Below, piece after piece: positions 23,404 through 35,960 of a DNA stretch of 64,000 bases. Every line of letters starts with the position of its first letter. Within the stretch, counting starts at the first letter, position 1. The notes below the pieces were generated by a model. That model ran no database searches, had not been told where the DNA came from, and saw only the letters and a program-made list of their open reading frames with translations. Position numbers and translations under genes: made by a program. The stretch covers positions 10,886,145 to 10,950,144 of the forward strand of contig NC_081851.1 of the NCBI RefSeq assembly GCF_963259705.1, given 5' to 3'. This DNA comes from Myotis daubentonii. Lineage: Eukaryota > Chordata > Mammalia > Chiroptera > Vespertilionidae.

Positions 23404-23816
23404 TTTCCCTGCCCTTAAGTAGTATCAGAGAGCAGGAGGCACCCCGACATTTCCCTGCCCTCGAGCAGTATCAGGGAGCAGGAGACACCCTGACATTTCC
23501 CTGCCCTTGAGCAGTATGAGAGAGCAGGAGGCACCCCGACATTTCCCTGCCCTCGAGCAGTATCAGGGAGCAGGAGACACCCTGACATTTCCCTGCCCTT
23601 GAGCAGTATGAGAGAGCAGGAGGCACCCCGACATTTCCCTGCCCTCAAACAGTATGAGAAAGCAGGAGGCACCCCGGCATTTCCCTGCCCTCGAGCAGTA
23701 TCAGGGAGCAGGAGGCACCCCGACATTTCCCTGCCCTCGAGCAGTATCAGGGAGCAGGAGGCACCCCGACATTTCCCTGCCTTCGAGCAGTATCAGGGAG
23801 CAGGAGGCACCCCGAC
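23404..23816. repeat. 45-bp minisatellite, about 9 copies, dimeric
   Basis: Unit AGCAGGAGGCACCCCGAC, then ATTTCCCTGCCCTCGAGCAG, then TATCAGG. Copies alternate between two types (GAGGCACCCCG/CTCGAG/TATCAGGG and GAGACACCCTG/CTTGAG/TATGAGAG) in the first half, a 90-bp dimer. As 45 is a multiple of 3, both strands read as open 15-residue peptide repeats; these are not genes. Confidence 0.95.
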
Positions 23817-26800
23817 AAGAATCTCTGTGGCAGAGAGAGACCTCCTTTGTCTCCACAGCCGGACGGGACATGGCACTAAGGGGCCAGCCCCTCCTGCCTC
23901 CCAGGGGTCTCTTTGCTGGAAGAGATGGGGGCTAAAGTGCCCATGGCGCCTGCTCCCTGGCTGTCTCCGGGTGCTGTCAGTGGCAGTGCGCTCAGATCGA
24001 TGGTGCAATCAGAGACTATCTCCACTGTGTGTTAGAAGGGGCGAGGACGACGTCAGAAACGACCCTGCATCGCTGAGCTTCCGGTAGCTCCTCGTGGCAT
24101 CGTCACATTGGTAGTTTGCCCTGCTGTGGAAACCTGCCTGCTTCCGAAATCCAGGCTGAGTCCCTGGCAGATGCCTGGCTTGGAACAATAGCGCCGGACT
24201 GGCCAGCAGTCACGGTGCCATAACTGCGGTTTATGTCTGTAATGGCCGGTCACTAACTCTGTCCAGGTCTCGCCTCCCTGCCTGTCCCCATCTGGTGTGT
24301 GGAAGCTGGTAGGAAGTTAACGTCATCCCATGTCATGCTGGTTAGAGCAGCTTTGAGCAAGCAGCACCTTTGACAAGAAGATCTGTTAGGGAAGGGTGAC
24401 CTTTCTTCCTTTTCTTTTAATAATTTTTAATCAAATAAAATGATCTGAGCTCTTGTTTGCACACAGGCAAGGCATTCACGTACTCTGGGTCTCCTCTGGT
24501 ACCCACCTTCGGTCACCAACAGAGCTTCTCCGTGGGTAACGGTGGCTGGTGTGCGGAGGGCCCGGCTGCAGCTCTCAGCTCCTGTGCGGAGCCTGGTTTA
24601 TGCAGTCACGGCCCGACGTTTCACGGCGCTGCGCTGTGTCCTCAGGTGTGAGAAAGGGGCCCGGAGGTCTTTTCACAGCCATTCCTTCAAGCTAATGGAG
24701 AGCAGTTTTTGTATCACTTCATGGTAACAGCTGGAACCCACAACCCCAAAGGTTAACTCTTTCCCGTGGCTCAGCCCAGGTGCTGACCCCGGTACACAGA
24801 GCGGCACACTTCCACCTGTCGCCTCTGCTCCCAGGCGCACGGCCCGTGCTAACCACGTCCTTAGGCGTCGGAGCCGGAGAGAGTGAGCCGCCCGGTTTGC
24901 TGCTGGAGCACTTGTCCCCGTGTGACACACCTAAGGCAGTGAGAACCCTGCAGGGGTTAGGACCCCCTCTGTGGCTCCTCACCGCTGAACACTGTCACAC
25001 AGCCCTTGCCCTGCACTGGCTTGAGCTAAAGCCTTTGGACGAGGAGGGGTGGTCCCGTGGGGACATTCACACGGCTCCGAGGCCCGTGGATGCTAGGATT
25101 GACGTTGGCGGGGCTGAGTGGCTTCCCCAGGACGCACTGCCAGTCACGGGGAGGAGACAGATGGGGCTTCCGCTGAAACGGAGGCTTTCACTCCCCGGTG
25201 GACGTCAGGGTTCAGTGGCTGGGCATCGGCGAGGACTCTGGCAGCGACGGGCACTGAGAATGTTAGAGGACATTTTAGTGATGACAAGTTTTCTATTTTA
25301 GAGCTGAAGCACTTATCGGTAAAACTTAAATGGGGTCCTGAGTGACACCGTGGTAACCGCCAGGCCACGTTAGTTTCCTGATTTGGGTGGCGGTGCTGTG
25401 GTCCTTGCAGTGGAAATACACACAGTATTCACGTGATGGGATGCCGCACCGGCACCTCCTGGCACGGCTGAGGGAAAGCAGTGCTGCTCTCGCAGTGTTT
25501 CGTTCATTAAACCCACGGGCAGCGTCAGGGTGGCGTGGAGCCCGCGCCCAGGTGTTGCGTGGCTGGTGGGGCACGTGTCTGCATGGCCACAGTGTCGCAG
25601 GGCCTTAAACGTGGCCTAAGCCTCTCGGAGCGCAGGGGCGCCCTGAGGATCTGCCGCGATCGGACCTTAAACATGAGGATAACACCGGTATAAACATGTC
25701 CAGCTGGTTCTCCTTCGAATGGATTTCCCAGTGCAGGACCCAGAACATCTGCCATCACCTGCAGGTCTCTCCCTGTCGCCAGCTCGCCCGCGAGGAAACC
25801 CCTGTGTGGGACCAGCCGGACGGCGTGGAGCCGGTCAGTCTACGCGATCTGTTACCGGGCGACAGGGAGAGCGGGGTCAGAGCAGCGTCCTGGGCTCGCA
25901 GCCTCCGGATGGACGGGTGCAGGATCGTGGGTCTTTGCTGAGATTATGCGTGTCCTCAGCGGTAATCAGTGCTGCAGCCTGTGCCTGTGGCAGCCCCCGA
26001 ATTTCAGTTGTGCCTCCTCACTCTGTCCCTTGGAAACCCCTTCTAAGCCACGTCATTCCCCCCTGAGTGGCCTTGGCAAGCAATCACCAGAGGCTGTGAA
26101 ATAGGGGTGCAGACATTCTGGGGGGGTCAGCATGGCGTAACGGTGTGTTTGGGTCAGAGCAGGAAGCCTGGCCGGCGCTGCTTCCTCTGGCGGGACATAA
26201 GGAAGCAGGCGGTCTAGCCCTGACTTTCTGAGGCTTGTCTGGGAAAGGGACGCAGGCTCCATACGCAGACTCATGCGAAATGGCACTGCCCTGCTGTTCC
26301 CCTGGGAACGGGCTGCCCCGCGTGCAGTTCAGGCCTCTCCCGTCTCCCAGGAAGCTGCTCAGCACGGCGGTGGGGGCACCCACGTTCAGATCCAGGCGTT
26401 ACCAGACAGCGGCTTTGGCAGCTGTGAGAGCTGAGCCTCTATGAAGCGGTTAAGGGACACTTGTCCCTTGAGATTGGTGAGCCTCGAGTGCGGTCATCAC
26501 GTAAAGACTACTGGGCTGAGTCGAGACTTGACGAGGAGGTGGGGCTTTAATTGCAGGAGGAGAACACACGTGAGACCCTGAAGGACACTGAGCCCGCTGA
26601 CTGGCATGCAGGGGGACGTTGGGGAGTCCTGAGTGACTGGGGTGCACCATACGGGGAAGGCCCTGACCACGAGGCCTGATGGCATTTGAAAAAAGAACCC
26701 CCCCCCCCAAAGGCTTCCCCCCGATGGGGAGAGGAGCCCACCTTCAGGGTGGATGGCAGGCTTCCGATCCTGCTGGTCGGGAGGGGCCTGGAGGGCACCA

Positions 26801-26987
26801 GTTGGCCAGCAGGAGGCTGGGGACAGAGCTCAGAGCCACTGAGGGGTGACCCTGTAGGTCCTGAGCCCAGCAGTGGGAATGGCGGGTGACAGATCAGAGG
26901 GATTTTGAAGGAAAAACCCAGGATCTGTGTTGACTAGGGATGGGACAGCTGGGAGGATTAGTCACGTGTGACTCAAGGGTTTTTCAA

Positions 26988-27152
26988 CATTTTTTTTTTT
27001 ATTGATTGATTTGAGAGAGGGAAGGAGAGAGAGAGACAGAGACATGGAGGTGTTGTTCCACTGGCTTATGCAGTCATTGGTTGCTTCTTGTATGTGTCTT
27101 GACTGGGCATCGAGCCCACAGCTTTGGCGTATCGGGATGGTGCTCTAAGCAA
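26988..27152 (-). mobile_element. Older Ves-related SINE, diverged
   Basis: The - strand has an AATAAAAAAA tail, a GAGAGAGG-rich stretch and a decayed tRNA-derived part (CCAAAGCTGTGGGCTCGATG). More diverged than the other copies. Confidence 0.6.
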
Positions 27153-27667
27153 GTGAAGCCTGAATGAGGGACCAGCAGGATGACTGAGATTGAAGGAAGC
27201 AGGACGAGACACCGGGCCCTGAGCACAGACCTGCTTGAGTTGGAGGTGAGGGCAGGCCATTGAGTGAAGAATCCCAACTTCAGGAGACACAACATTTAGA
27301 TTTTTGTCGTAATGTGCTTGCTATGTTTAAGTGGCTTCTTGGCTTTTGGGCGTCTATACAAATGATTTTCCTGAGGCCCGCAGTGGAGACCCACACTCGG
27401 AGCAGCTGTGGTGGCCCAGCCAGGCGTTCAGTCTTTGTTTTGTCCCGGGGTCCCCGCCCACTGTGGAGAGCTGTCACCATGGCCTCCCGGGCAGGAAGCC
27501 CCGAGGCCCTGAGCCAGCCGGAGCCCAGGCTCCCCAGCCCACGTTCCCTGTAGAAGTGTGGCCCACACACCCTGAAGCCAAATAAAAGCTAACACAGCAG
27601 AAAAATCCAAATCGAGACTCCCGAACTGATTGTGTATGCATTTTTCCAGCGTGACCAGTAGTAATGA

Positions 27668-27835
27668 TTTCTCTCTGATTTTGCCAGATACTGTGCTGGG
27701 TGCCACATACATTTTTGTTTAATCTTCACAATAACCCTAAGAGGAACATAATCACTTTTCATGTGAAAAAAAGTTGAGACTCAGAGTTCAGTGCTGTGCC
27801 CAGGAGCACGGAGGAAGTGGCGGTGGGATTCCGAC
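27668..27835 (+). mobile_element. MIR SINE remnant
   Basis: The core TTTAATCTTCACAATAACCC followed by a decayed GAGGAAAC-type segment, TGCCCAGGAGCACGGA and GTGGCGGTGGGATTC follows the MIR order. Ancient mammalian SINE. Confidence 0.7.
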
Positions 27836-29764
27836 GGACCGGCGTGCTGGGCTGCAGCCTCCTGCCCGTCCTGCGGGGTCTGGGCTCCGCTCGCCTGGGG
27901 TGGGGATGGCGCTGCTGGGCATTGATTCCGTGAACCAGTCAGCCTGGCGGCACACCCGCAGCCGGTTGGGTTGCCACCCTTGCTGTGGCCCCTCCAATGC
28001 CAGGGCCAGCTCCTCCGCTGAGCATTGCTGCTCCCCTGCCCCAGGGAGTCACTTACTAATGATGTCCGGTTCCTTCCGATTCAGGTGAGTGGGAGCCATT
28101 CATTAAATGATGCAGGAGCTACATCCTGCATATCTCCTTTCTCGTAAATTGATTTTTACTTTGGCGCCGCTTTTGTCCACAGCGAACACGCACTGTGGCT
28201 GCTGCACGCAGTGCTGTAGTCATCTTTCTCACACAGGGTTTCTTTGTATGACAGGTTTCTGCACGCAGCTTTCTCAGCATCGCTATCTCTGAAGTGCCTG
28301 CATCCTAGACAGTCATGCATTTTAGACAGGCATACTTGTTTGTTTGTTTTTAAAAAGGGGGAAGATTTAAAAAAATCACCTATGATCTCATCACTCAGAA
28401 TGCTTCTGTGTCTATAAGTCATTGTGTCTGTCTGCTCAGTGTTTATACACATATATAATCAAAATCGCGTTGCATGGGCAGGTGCCTCCCTGCTGTTATC
28501 AGTACCAGCTGCCCCGGGGCAGGTGGTCCAGAAAAGGCCAGCCTTTCGGCAGGTGCCCAGCCCGACGTGCCGGGGAGGAGATGGAGTGAGCACGCTTGCA
28601 CACGCTGCCTGGCTCGCCAGATGCTCACGTGTTCTGTGCATTTTATAGTCCATGTAAGAAGAGATACAAATCTTTAGGGTGCATCTGTCTTAGAAGAGGT
28701 TTGTTTTCCTGGGATGAATGTTCTTCAAGAATAGGAAACCACTGTTAATCTTCCTGCAAGTCGCTTAAGCAAACCTCGTAAACTGAGTCACTCTCTAAGC
28801 AACCAGTTTTTCGTGTCAAAAGAGAATAGAAGGCCACACCACTCCTCAATGACAGTTTGTATGTAATGTGTTAAGAAGAGTAAGATATCTCAATGTGATT
28901 TCTTTGTCTATTTTTGCCTAACAAATATATGAAAAGGACCTTGGCAATTTCTAACCCTCATTAGGGTGTCATAACTGTAAATTAAAAAACTGGATTTCCT
29001 TATAAAAATTAAGACAGTTTTACTTTGAACTAAGAAAGGGATGTGGCTACTAGTCACAGTATTTCTAGCGCATATTTCAGATCTGTGCTTGATACATTTA
29101 AAAGCAGGGCTTCATTACTTGATCTCGTTTTCATTTAAACTTTCAGCTTCGACAACTGATCTCTTCCACGTTAAGACAGGGACTCTGCGGTCTCAGAGTT
29201 GCATTACCTCCCGTTCCCTGTTGTATGACCCACCGTTGTGTGGACGTGCCTTGCATATCAGGTGATGATTTAGGATTCTGTCCTGTGAGCTGTTCACAGG
29301 AGAAACGCCCTCCCAATGTATTGCCCACCTAACACAGAGACTTTTACAGTAACTGGTGCCAGCCACCAAAGTGAACGTGGATTTGTTTTTGTAGATCATA
29401 AGCGTCCAAGTATTTAGAACCAAAAATGTAAAACAGCTAGCCACAGATTAGTGGGAGGATAATTAGGAAATAGAGACAGAGTGTTAAAGAGAATACTAAT
29501 GGGAGAACAGCCAGGAGGGCTGGGAAATGGCGAGGGTCTGTGCCCCAGAAGGTGAGGGGAACGATGTGCAGGCTTATGTGGCTTCGTGAAACCACGCTGC
29601 TCTGCCCGGGCCCTGTGGTCCCCTCGTGTCCTGGGGAAGGGCAGGGACCTCAGGTCACGTGTTTCCCAGCACCTGGCATCTTGGTTGCTTCTCATTAAAA
29701 TTATCGTAAAGATCATAGAAAACACCCTTTCCTGATGAGAGAGTTACTCAGAGCCTTCAGTTTT

Positions 29765-29918
29765 TTGTTTTTCAGTTTTCATTTTTATTTTAAACTTTTT
29801 GGCAAGAACCACTGCAGCAGGCAGTGTCACGGTTTTCTTTGGCATCAGAACGGGTTTGAAGATGCCTTGGTTCCCGGGGATCACTGTCGTCCAGAGGCCC
29901 GTGGTCAGTCACTCGTGG
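29765..29918 (-). mobile_element. Unidentified retroposed fragment with 15-bp target duplications
   Basis: Exact 15-bp direct repeats AGAGCCTTCAGTTTT flank the block (29750-29764, 29919-29933). On the - strand the insert ends with AATAAA-containing sequence and an A-rich tail, as expected for L1-mediated retroposition of a processed RNA. About 110 bp of non-tail sequence remain. I do not recognise the source; it is not a Ves SINE. It could be a 5'-truncated processed pseudogene. Confidence 0.6.
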
Positions 29919-30894
29919 AGAGCCTTCAGTTTTAGAACACAGAAGCATGGACTCAAAGTGCCCAGAGACGCGAGTAAAACCCTCCTACCGGTGCAGGTGC
30001 TGACTGCGTTTCCCCATCTGGCACTCTCTTTTTCAGACCGTCCATATGTCCCGAATGTTGCTTTTCTCTATTGCACGTTCTGTGTGTCCCCTGGGGACAG
30101 GCATGGGGAGCATGGGGAGGGGGGGTCCTGGCATGTGCTGCGTTGCTTGCTGCAAGGCCGGCACTGCTCCTGGTGCCTCCTCCCCCTGAGCCACTGCCCG
30201 TGCACCTGCGCTGCACGGCGGGCAGCTGCCAGCTGCTGCGGACCACCGAAGGCCACTCCTTGGTGGGCTTAGCCAGGCGGGCGGGTGTTGCTCTGCACAT
30301 CAGCCTACGTCTCCTCCAGTTCTCTTCTGTCTAGAATTCAGTCCCCGTGACTGGCCCCTTCCGCTGCCAGTGCCTTCTCCCGCCATAGCTCACCACTGCC
30401 CTCTCTGCTCCTGGGCGCAGGGTCGGGAACACCCCGGGTCTCAGAGCCGGAGCCACCTGCGGGCAGCTCTTTGCAACATTTTAAGGCTGTGGCTGCCCGT
30501 TTCCTCGTGGAGGCAGGCCGACCTGCGGCGGCTGTGTGCAGGGTCTCATTTGATTTCGCATGTTTGGTGTTTTTTGCATTTTTTGTTTTTTAAGGAGTAA
30601 AGCAGTTGATTGTCTGAGTGGAAACTTTTGCAGGTGGGTGTTTAGAAGGAGAGCATGAACTAGTAGTGAAACGAGCTGTTCTTATGCCACTAATTTAAGT
30701 TGACTCAGTCTATAATGTTTAATCTAAGAGCTAAGAAAAGCAGTGTAGTGACGCAACATGGCTGTGAGGCTCCAAAAGGGCCACGTGTGTTCTTCCGTGG
30801 GTTTTTCATAGCCTCGCATGTTCCGTTCAGTGGGAAGGTGACGCGCAGCTGAGAGCTGGGCTGTGTGTAGGCTTCAGATGCTGGCAAGGGCCCT

Positions 30895-30985
30895 GGAGAC
30901 AGCCTGGCCCAGAGCTTTCCTCGGAAAGTCAGGCAGGTTGAGTGACTTGTCCCGGGTTGCAAGGACTCTTCACAGCTGAGGCAGG
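30895..30985 (+). mobile_element. Possible MIR remnant
   Basis: GTTGAGTGACTTGTCCCGGG resembles the conserved MIR segment around GACTTGCCCAAGG. Short and diverged. Confidence 0.4.
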
Positions 30986-31670
30986 TCCCGGCTGGCACGT
31001 CCACAAAGCCGGATGTACGGCCAAGAGCTGCAGGCAGGAGCCCAGTTCCCTCCGCGCCCTCCCCGGAGCGCAGGCAGGAGCGAGCCCGCCACGCCGCAGG
31101 CCCCGCGTCTTGGTGACCAGTGTTGCCCGTGGAAGGCAGCGTGTGGCCTCCCAGCCTTCTGCCTGCTCAGCCTCGGAAATGGGCTCTCTCTCACTCCCTG
31201 TGTGAAGGCCCACTTTGCGTTATGGAGCATCCTCCCCGAGCCTGTCCATGCCGTAGCCTGAAGAGCAGGAGCGGGTGAGACCTGCCCAGGCACATTTTGG
31301 GAAAGAAGAGCTAAGTGGCACCCACCTGTCTCGTCTCCATTGGTCCTGCCTTTGTCCTCAGGGGGAAGGAAAACAGTTGGATGTAATAATGGCAGTAAAC
31401 ACAATGACAGCTGCCGTTTGGGCTCTGGCTGGGTCCCAGCCCCAAGGCTAAGCCCCACGGTGTCACAGCTGTCCTTGGAACCGAGGAGTAGAGGCGTTGT
31501 TGACTGGCCGTGGTCTGACGCTGCTGGCACAGAGGCTGGGCGTGGAGTGTGGTCTGAGGAAGTGGGCGGGAGCCTGGTGCCATTGTCTTTGCCCACCCCT
31601 GGCCACCTGCATGAATATGCTGCCGGTTCTCATCTTTGTCTATTTGGCACGTTTGTTTTACTTGGGTGTG

Positions 31671-32396
31671 TGCCGGGGTCCAACCCCTGCAGGTCCAGGG
31701 GTCCCCAAAGGTGTGGACAGAGTCGGCGAAGAAGGAAGGACACGGAGACAGCGCTCAGTTGATCAGCAGCCTAGCCAGGATCTCCAGCCAAGTTCTGGTC
31801 TGGATCTCCAGAGAGGTTCTGCTTCGGATCTCCAGCGAGGCTCTGCAGCCATGTTCCCTCGCTAGGTTCCCCAGCCAGGCTCTGTCCAGGTTCTCCAGCC
31901 AGGTTCTGTCACCAGGCTCCAGTCAGGCTCTCTTGCCAACCTCTGCAGTCAGGTTCAGTCCAGGATCCCCCACCATGTTCTCTCCAGCAAAGTTCCTCTG
32001 TCTGCAGGTTCTGTGTAGGTTCTGTCCTCCTGGCTCTCTTCTAAGTTCTGTCTCTGTCTGTCTTGTTACATCTGTATTTATACCAGTTGATTCAATCCTA
32101 TCAATCTCTATTACAAAGGTTAGGGCGTTTCTTATCTCCATTCCAGGGAGTAAAGATTATGTAGCTTAAGCATGATTGTTCATAGTTAAAGTGATTAATT
32201 ACCCGCCTGGCACTTAGTTGAGGGGTTTTATTCCCTCCCTAACTTCAGGGGAAAATCCCTACCTGGGGATTCAACCTTTCTCGGAGAGGTGACCTTGGTT
32301 AAAACACAGCGCCAAGAAGGTGAGCAAACATATTAAGAACTGTATGCCATATATGCCAGGTCCCTTGAAACAGCAAGCATGGACCGGCTCCCGGCA
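31671..32396 (-). mobile_element. Solo LTR of a class II (ERVK/beta-like) endogenous retrovirus
   Basis: The 726-bp block begins TGCCGGGG and ends CCCGGCA, giving matching inverted ends TGCCGGG/CCCGGCA. It is flanked by perfect 6-bp duplications GGTGTG (31665-31670, 32397-32402), the length used by betaretrovirus-like integrases. On the - strand a TATA box, TATAAATA, lies at 32075-32082, so transcription would run toward lower coordinates. No primer-binding site, gag, pol or env follows either end, so it is a solo LTR left by recombination. The segment 31760-31975 is a degenerate repeat of about 20 bp around CTCCAGCCAGGTTCTG, downstream of the TATA box. The flanks and ends are seen directly; the class is inferred. 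Confidence 0.85.
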
Positions 32397-33379
32397 GGTG
32401 TGGTCTGGGGTAGATGCATGCACTAAACTTGCCAGTGGGCTGACACGTCAGGTAATATTGCAGAATGTCATATACTGCTATGCCTCGTACACCCTTTTGC
32501 ATATTAAAAAATGCTTGTGCTGATGGATCCAGTGTATGTGTTGAGAAGTATTAAATATGTATTGTTAATTAAAATTAAAAAAATTCTTTTCGTTGGCATC
32601 TGTTGCCATTTGACTTTCACATTTGAGGGAGAGTTCTGTACTTCTGAACCATGCTGTTCAGAGTTAAATATTGTCATGTTATTTGCTGTCTGCTTGCAGA
32701 TGAACGGGCTTTCTTAAGAGCAAGGGTGGAGACTCCAGTCCGGAGGCCTGGACACGGGACCTGTGTGTGGGGGGCCCTTTGACCCTGACCCTGTCCCTCT
32801 GGGCTGATCCTCCAACATCTGCCCACTGGAGGGGGTGCTAGGGATGGGGACTAGCTCCTTTGTCCCCCCTTCAGCTGGCAGCCCTCCCCAGTCATTGTGA
32901 GTTTGCCTCAGGGATAGCAGCTCCTTCCAACTTAGGAGTCGCCTTCCTCCCTCCCTCCCTCCCTGTACTTGGGACAACACCTGAGGTGTGCATTCCTAGG
33001 AACGATGGGAGTCAGCCTCCTCCATTCATTCCAGTTTGGGGGCGAGCAGAGGGGGGTGCATCAGGAACCAGTGTACCTTGGGCCCCTCAGACACAGCCCA
33101 GCTAGAGCTGGGCCTTCCACCCTGGCCCCTGGCCTTACGGGTGCGAGTGTCCGGCCCACAGTGGGGTCTCACAGTTCTGTTGAAGGGTGGAAGGAAGAAA
33201 GAGTCGTAGGGGGGCTTGGTGTGTACTTGGGGGGTGCTGGGTGCAGCATCAGTCCATCGGTCTGCTCCTAAGTAGTCTTGCCACAGTCCTGGCAACACAG
33301 GTGGGTGCCCCCGGAGAGGTCAGTCTGGAAGGATGGAGGAGTGTGTGACATGGTGATGAGACAGGAAGTGGAGCGTATT

Positions 33380-33445
33380 TCCTGAGCAAGCAGTTATTGA
33401 ATGCCAGGCCCTGAGGCCACAGAGGGACTAAGATGGGCTTTCTCA
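33380..33445 (+). mobile_element. Possible L2/MIR remnant
   Basis: AGTTATTGAATGCCAGGCCCTGAGG resembles the conserved segment of ancient L2/MIR repeats. Confidence 0.35.
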
Positions 33446-33752
33446 GGGGGGTAAAGACGGTGCAGCGAGTGGGTGCTGAGCAGAGGTGGGTGGTGCTGTG
33501 GAGGCTGCGGGTGGGGAAGGCTGAGAGTCCCCTGATGAGCCGGGGTGTCCCACGGGCCAGGTGCCTGTGACCCGGTCAGGGGCGTGCAGATGGACTCAGC
33601 TTCTGGAAAAGACTGGTTTTCACTTTTAAAAGTTATATTTAAGCCGCTAGAGGAAGGTTTCCAGGCCCAGCTTCATGCTCAGCTTCCCTCGTTCCCACCA
33701 CATCCTGGCTGTCTTCCTTCTTGTTGTCAGGACCTTACAGAGTGGGTGGGGC

Positions 33753-34037
33753 TGCTGGGGCACCCAACGTCAGTACCCATAAGGCTGGGGCACCCAACGG
33801 CAGCACCCATAAGGCTGGGGCACCCAACGGCAGCACCCATAAGGCTGGGGCACCCAACGGCAGCACCCATAAGGCTGGGGCACCCAACAGCAGCACCCAT
33901 AAGGCTGGGGCACCCAACGGCAGCACCCATAAGGCTGGGGCACCCAACGGCAGCACCCATAAGGCTGGGGCACCCAACAGCAGCACCCATAAGGCTGGGG
34001 CACCCAACGGCAGCACCCATAAGGCTGGGGCACCCAT
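33753..34037. repeat. 30-bp minisatellite, 9.5 copies
   Basis: Near-identical units GGCTGGGGCACCCAACGGCA then GCACCCATAA, with single-base variants (GT, CAG). As 30 is a multiple of 3, several frames on both strands read as 10-residue peptide repeats; no initiation or homology supports a gene. Confidence 0.97.
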
Positions 34038-35639
34038 AGGGCTGGGATTTTTGTGAATGAACTTGGTGCCCAGAGAGGGACATGGAAGACCCAGAGAGCT
34101 GTCCTGGGCTGTGTTTAGTCCTTTATCTGGGAAGAGGTTAGGAACTCGATATTTCTTCTTGAAGCATCTCCAGTTCCTAGCAGTGAGTCCATGGTGTCAG
34201 GTACGACGCTCGGAAGAGAGTTGGGCTGATGAGCTCTTTGCTTTGCCTGACGCAGTCTTGCCAGCTGCGAGGGGACCTGTCTTAGCTGCTGGCTGCCCTG
34301 CCCTCCAGCCCCATGTCCCACTCCAGGGGTGGCCCAAGGCCTCCTTCACACCTCGATTATGGCCTGGGTAGCCTGTCTTCTCTTCTGCACACACTTCCTC
34401 CCTCTCAGCAGTTAGCAACCTAAGCCCTGTGCGACGAAAGGAGTAGGTGCTGACTGCAGCAGCTGGGTGCTGGTGTTGGGGCTCAAGTCTGTTTTGACCT
34501 GGACCCGGCCTTGTCTGAGATCATTCTATACTGATGAGCCTGTCCCAGTCTCTGAGCTGCCCGGCAGTGTCTCTGACACCGCGCCTAAGAAACTGGCCAC
34601 AGGGAAGCCTTCTGGGTCCCTCCCAAGTCACGTCTGGGCCATCAGAAAACTGAGGTTAGATGTGCTGGTTGCTGAGGCCTGATGTCCGTGCCATCCAGTG
34701 TCACAGGTTTCTCATTATGGGTCCTGTGGGGGCACATATGTTAAACCCGAGGTTCTGGGGGTGTAAGAATCGCGTGCACTAGCCCAGCGGCTGGTTAGTC
34801 ATGGCAAGTGGTGATCCTATCCCTCCACCAGCACCCACCTCACTCCCACACCCAAACCTGCTTGCTCGCCAAGCCCAGGAAACCCTCGATTTTGCAGGCC
34901 TTGGTTTAACGGACTTCTGGTCTAACAGACCACATTCCCGGTCTGTATGTCATATGTGAAAATTAACACCCTGTTAATCTTTAAATGCTTTTAACCAAGA
35001 TTTGCTTATAATTAAATTAACAGGTTATTTCTTTGTTATTGACTCACTGTTATTTTTAACAAATTTCAGTGAATAGGCCATATGTTGGAAAAAATACTGT
35101 AGTAATTTTGCTGACATAAATAAATATTACATATCTACAACTATAGTCTATATATTTAAATCCAAGGGCCACCGCTCACAGACAGTGTTCGGGAATGATT
35201 AGCAGGTGATCACACCGCATCGTGTGTGGTAAGGGGTGCTGTTGTCATGGGGTGTGACTTCTGCAGCGGTTTTACCACGCTGGCCCGTGTTCCCCGTGCG
35301 CTAGGCCACGCCCAGCCTGTGCATTTGTTTATTCGAGGTGACTGGTGAACGCACGCATTTACTAGGCCTATTCAGTGTAAACTTAAAATTGCTGTAATAC
35401 ATATAGGAAACTTTCTGTGAGATGGAACCTTTCCTACATACTTAATTTTAATCACACAGACCTGTCTACATAAGTCAATGTAGGTAAACTAACTGATTAG
35501 TCATTTTTTTTGACATACACATTCGGAAAACCTACTTCATTACATAACGGCCTTTTGACTTTCACGGACACCCCCTCGCCTGAATTAGTCCGCTATATCA
35601 AGGAGTTACTGTGTTACTGCGCTCTTTTCAGCTTACCCA

Positions 35640-35960
35640 AATGCAGTATTCCCCGGCTTAACCACGGTTTTGTCTCCGCAGTTTCAGTTATCTGGGGTCA
35701 ACTGCGTTTCTGGAATTATTTAAAGGAAAGTTCCAGAAATAAACAATGTATAAGTTTTAAATTGCATGCTGTTCTAAATAGTGTGATGAAGTCCCACGCT
35801 GTCCGGGGATAGGAACCATCCCCCTGTATTCGTGCCCCTCACCCGCCCCCGCCCCCCGTGTGGCACTCAGTAGCCAGCCGCCCGGTTATCAGGTCGACGT
35901 CTGGGTGCCCCAGTGCTTGTGTTCATGTCCCTTTATTTTACTTTGTGCGGGCCCAGAGCC
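35640..35960 (+). mobile_element. Tigger-type (pogo/mariner superfamily) remnant
   Basis: AGTATTCCCCGGCTTAACCA, CAGTTTCAGTTATCTGGGGT, CCAGAAATAAACAATG and AGTGCTTGTGTTCATG follow the order of a mammalian Tigger element's 5' end. Diverged, no open transposase. Confidence 0.6.

Noticed and set aside
31636..32169. 177-codon open frame
   Set aside because: It lies inside the ERV LTR, on the opposite strand to LTR transcription, and follows its degenerate repeat.
31655..32972. ACTTGGG repeats as target duplication of a longer ERV
   Set aside because: The right copy does not adjoin a CA end; GGTGTG at 31665 and 32397 fits the LTR ends exactly.
33753..34037. CRISPR-like array of 30-bp repeats
   Set aside because: Units are contiguous with no unique spacers, and the genome is mammalian.
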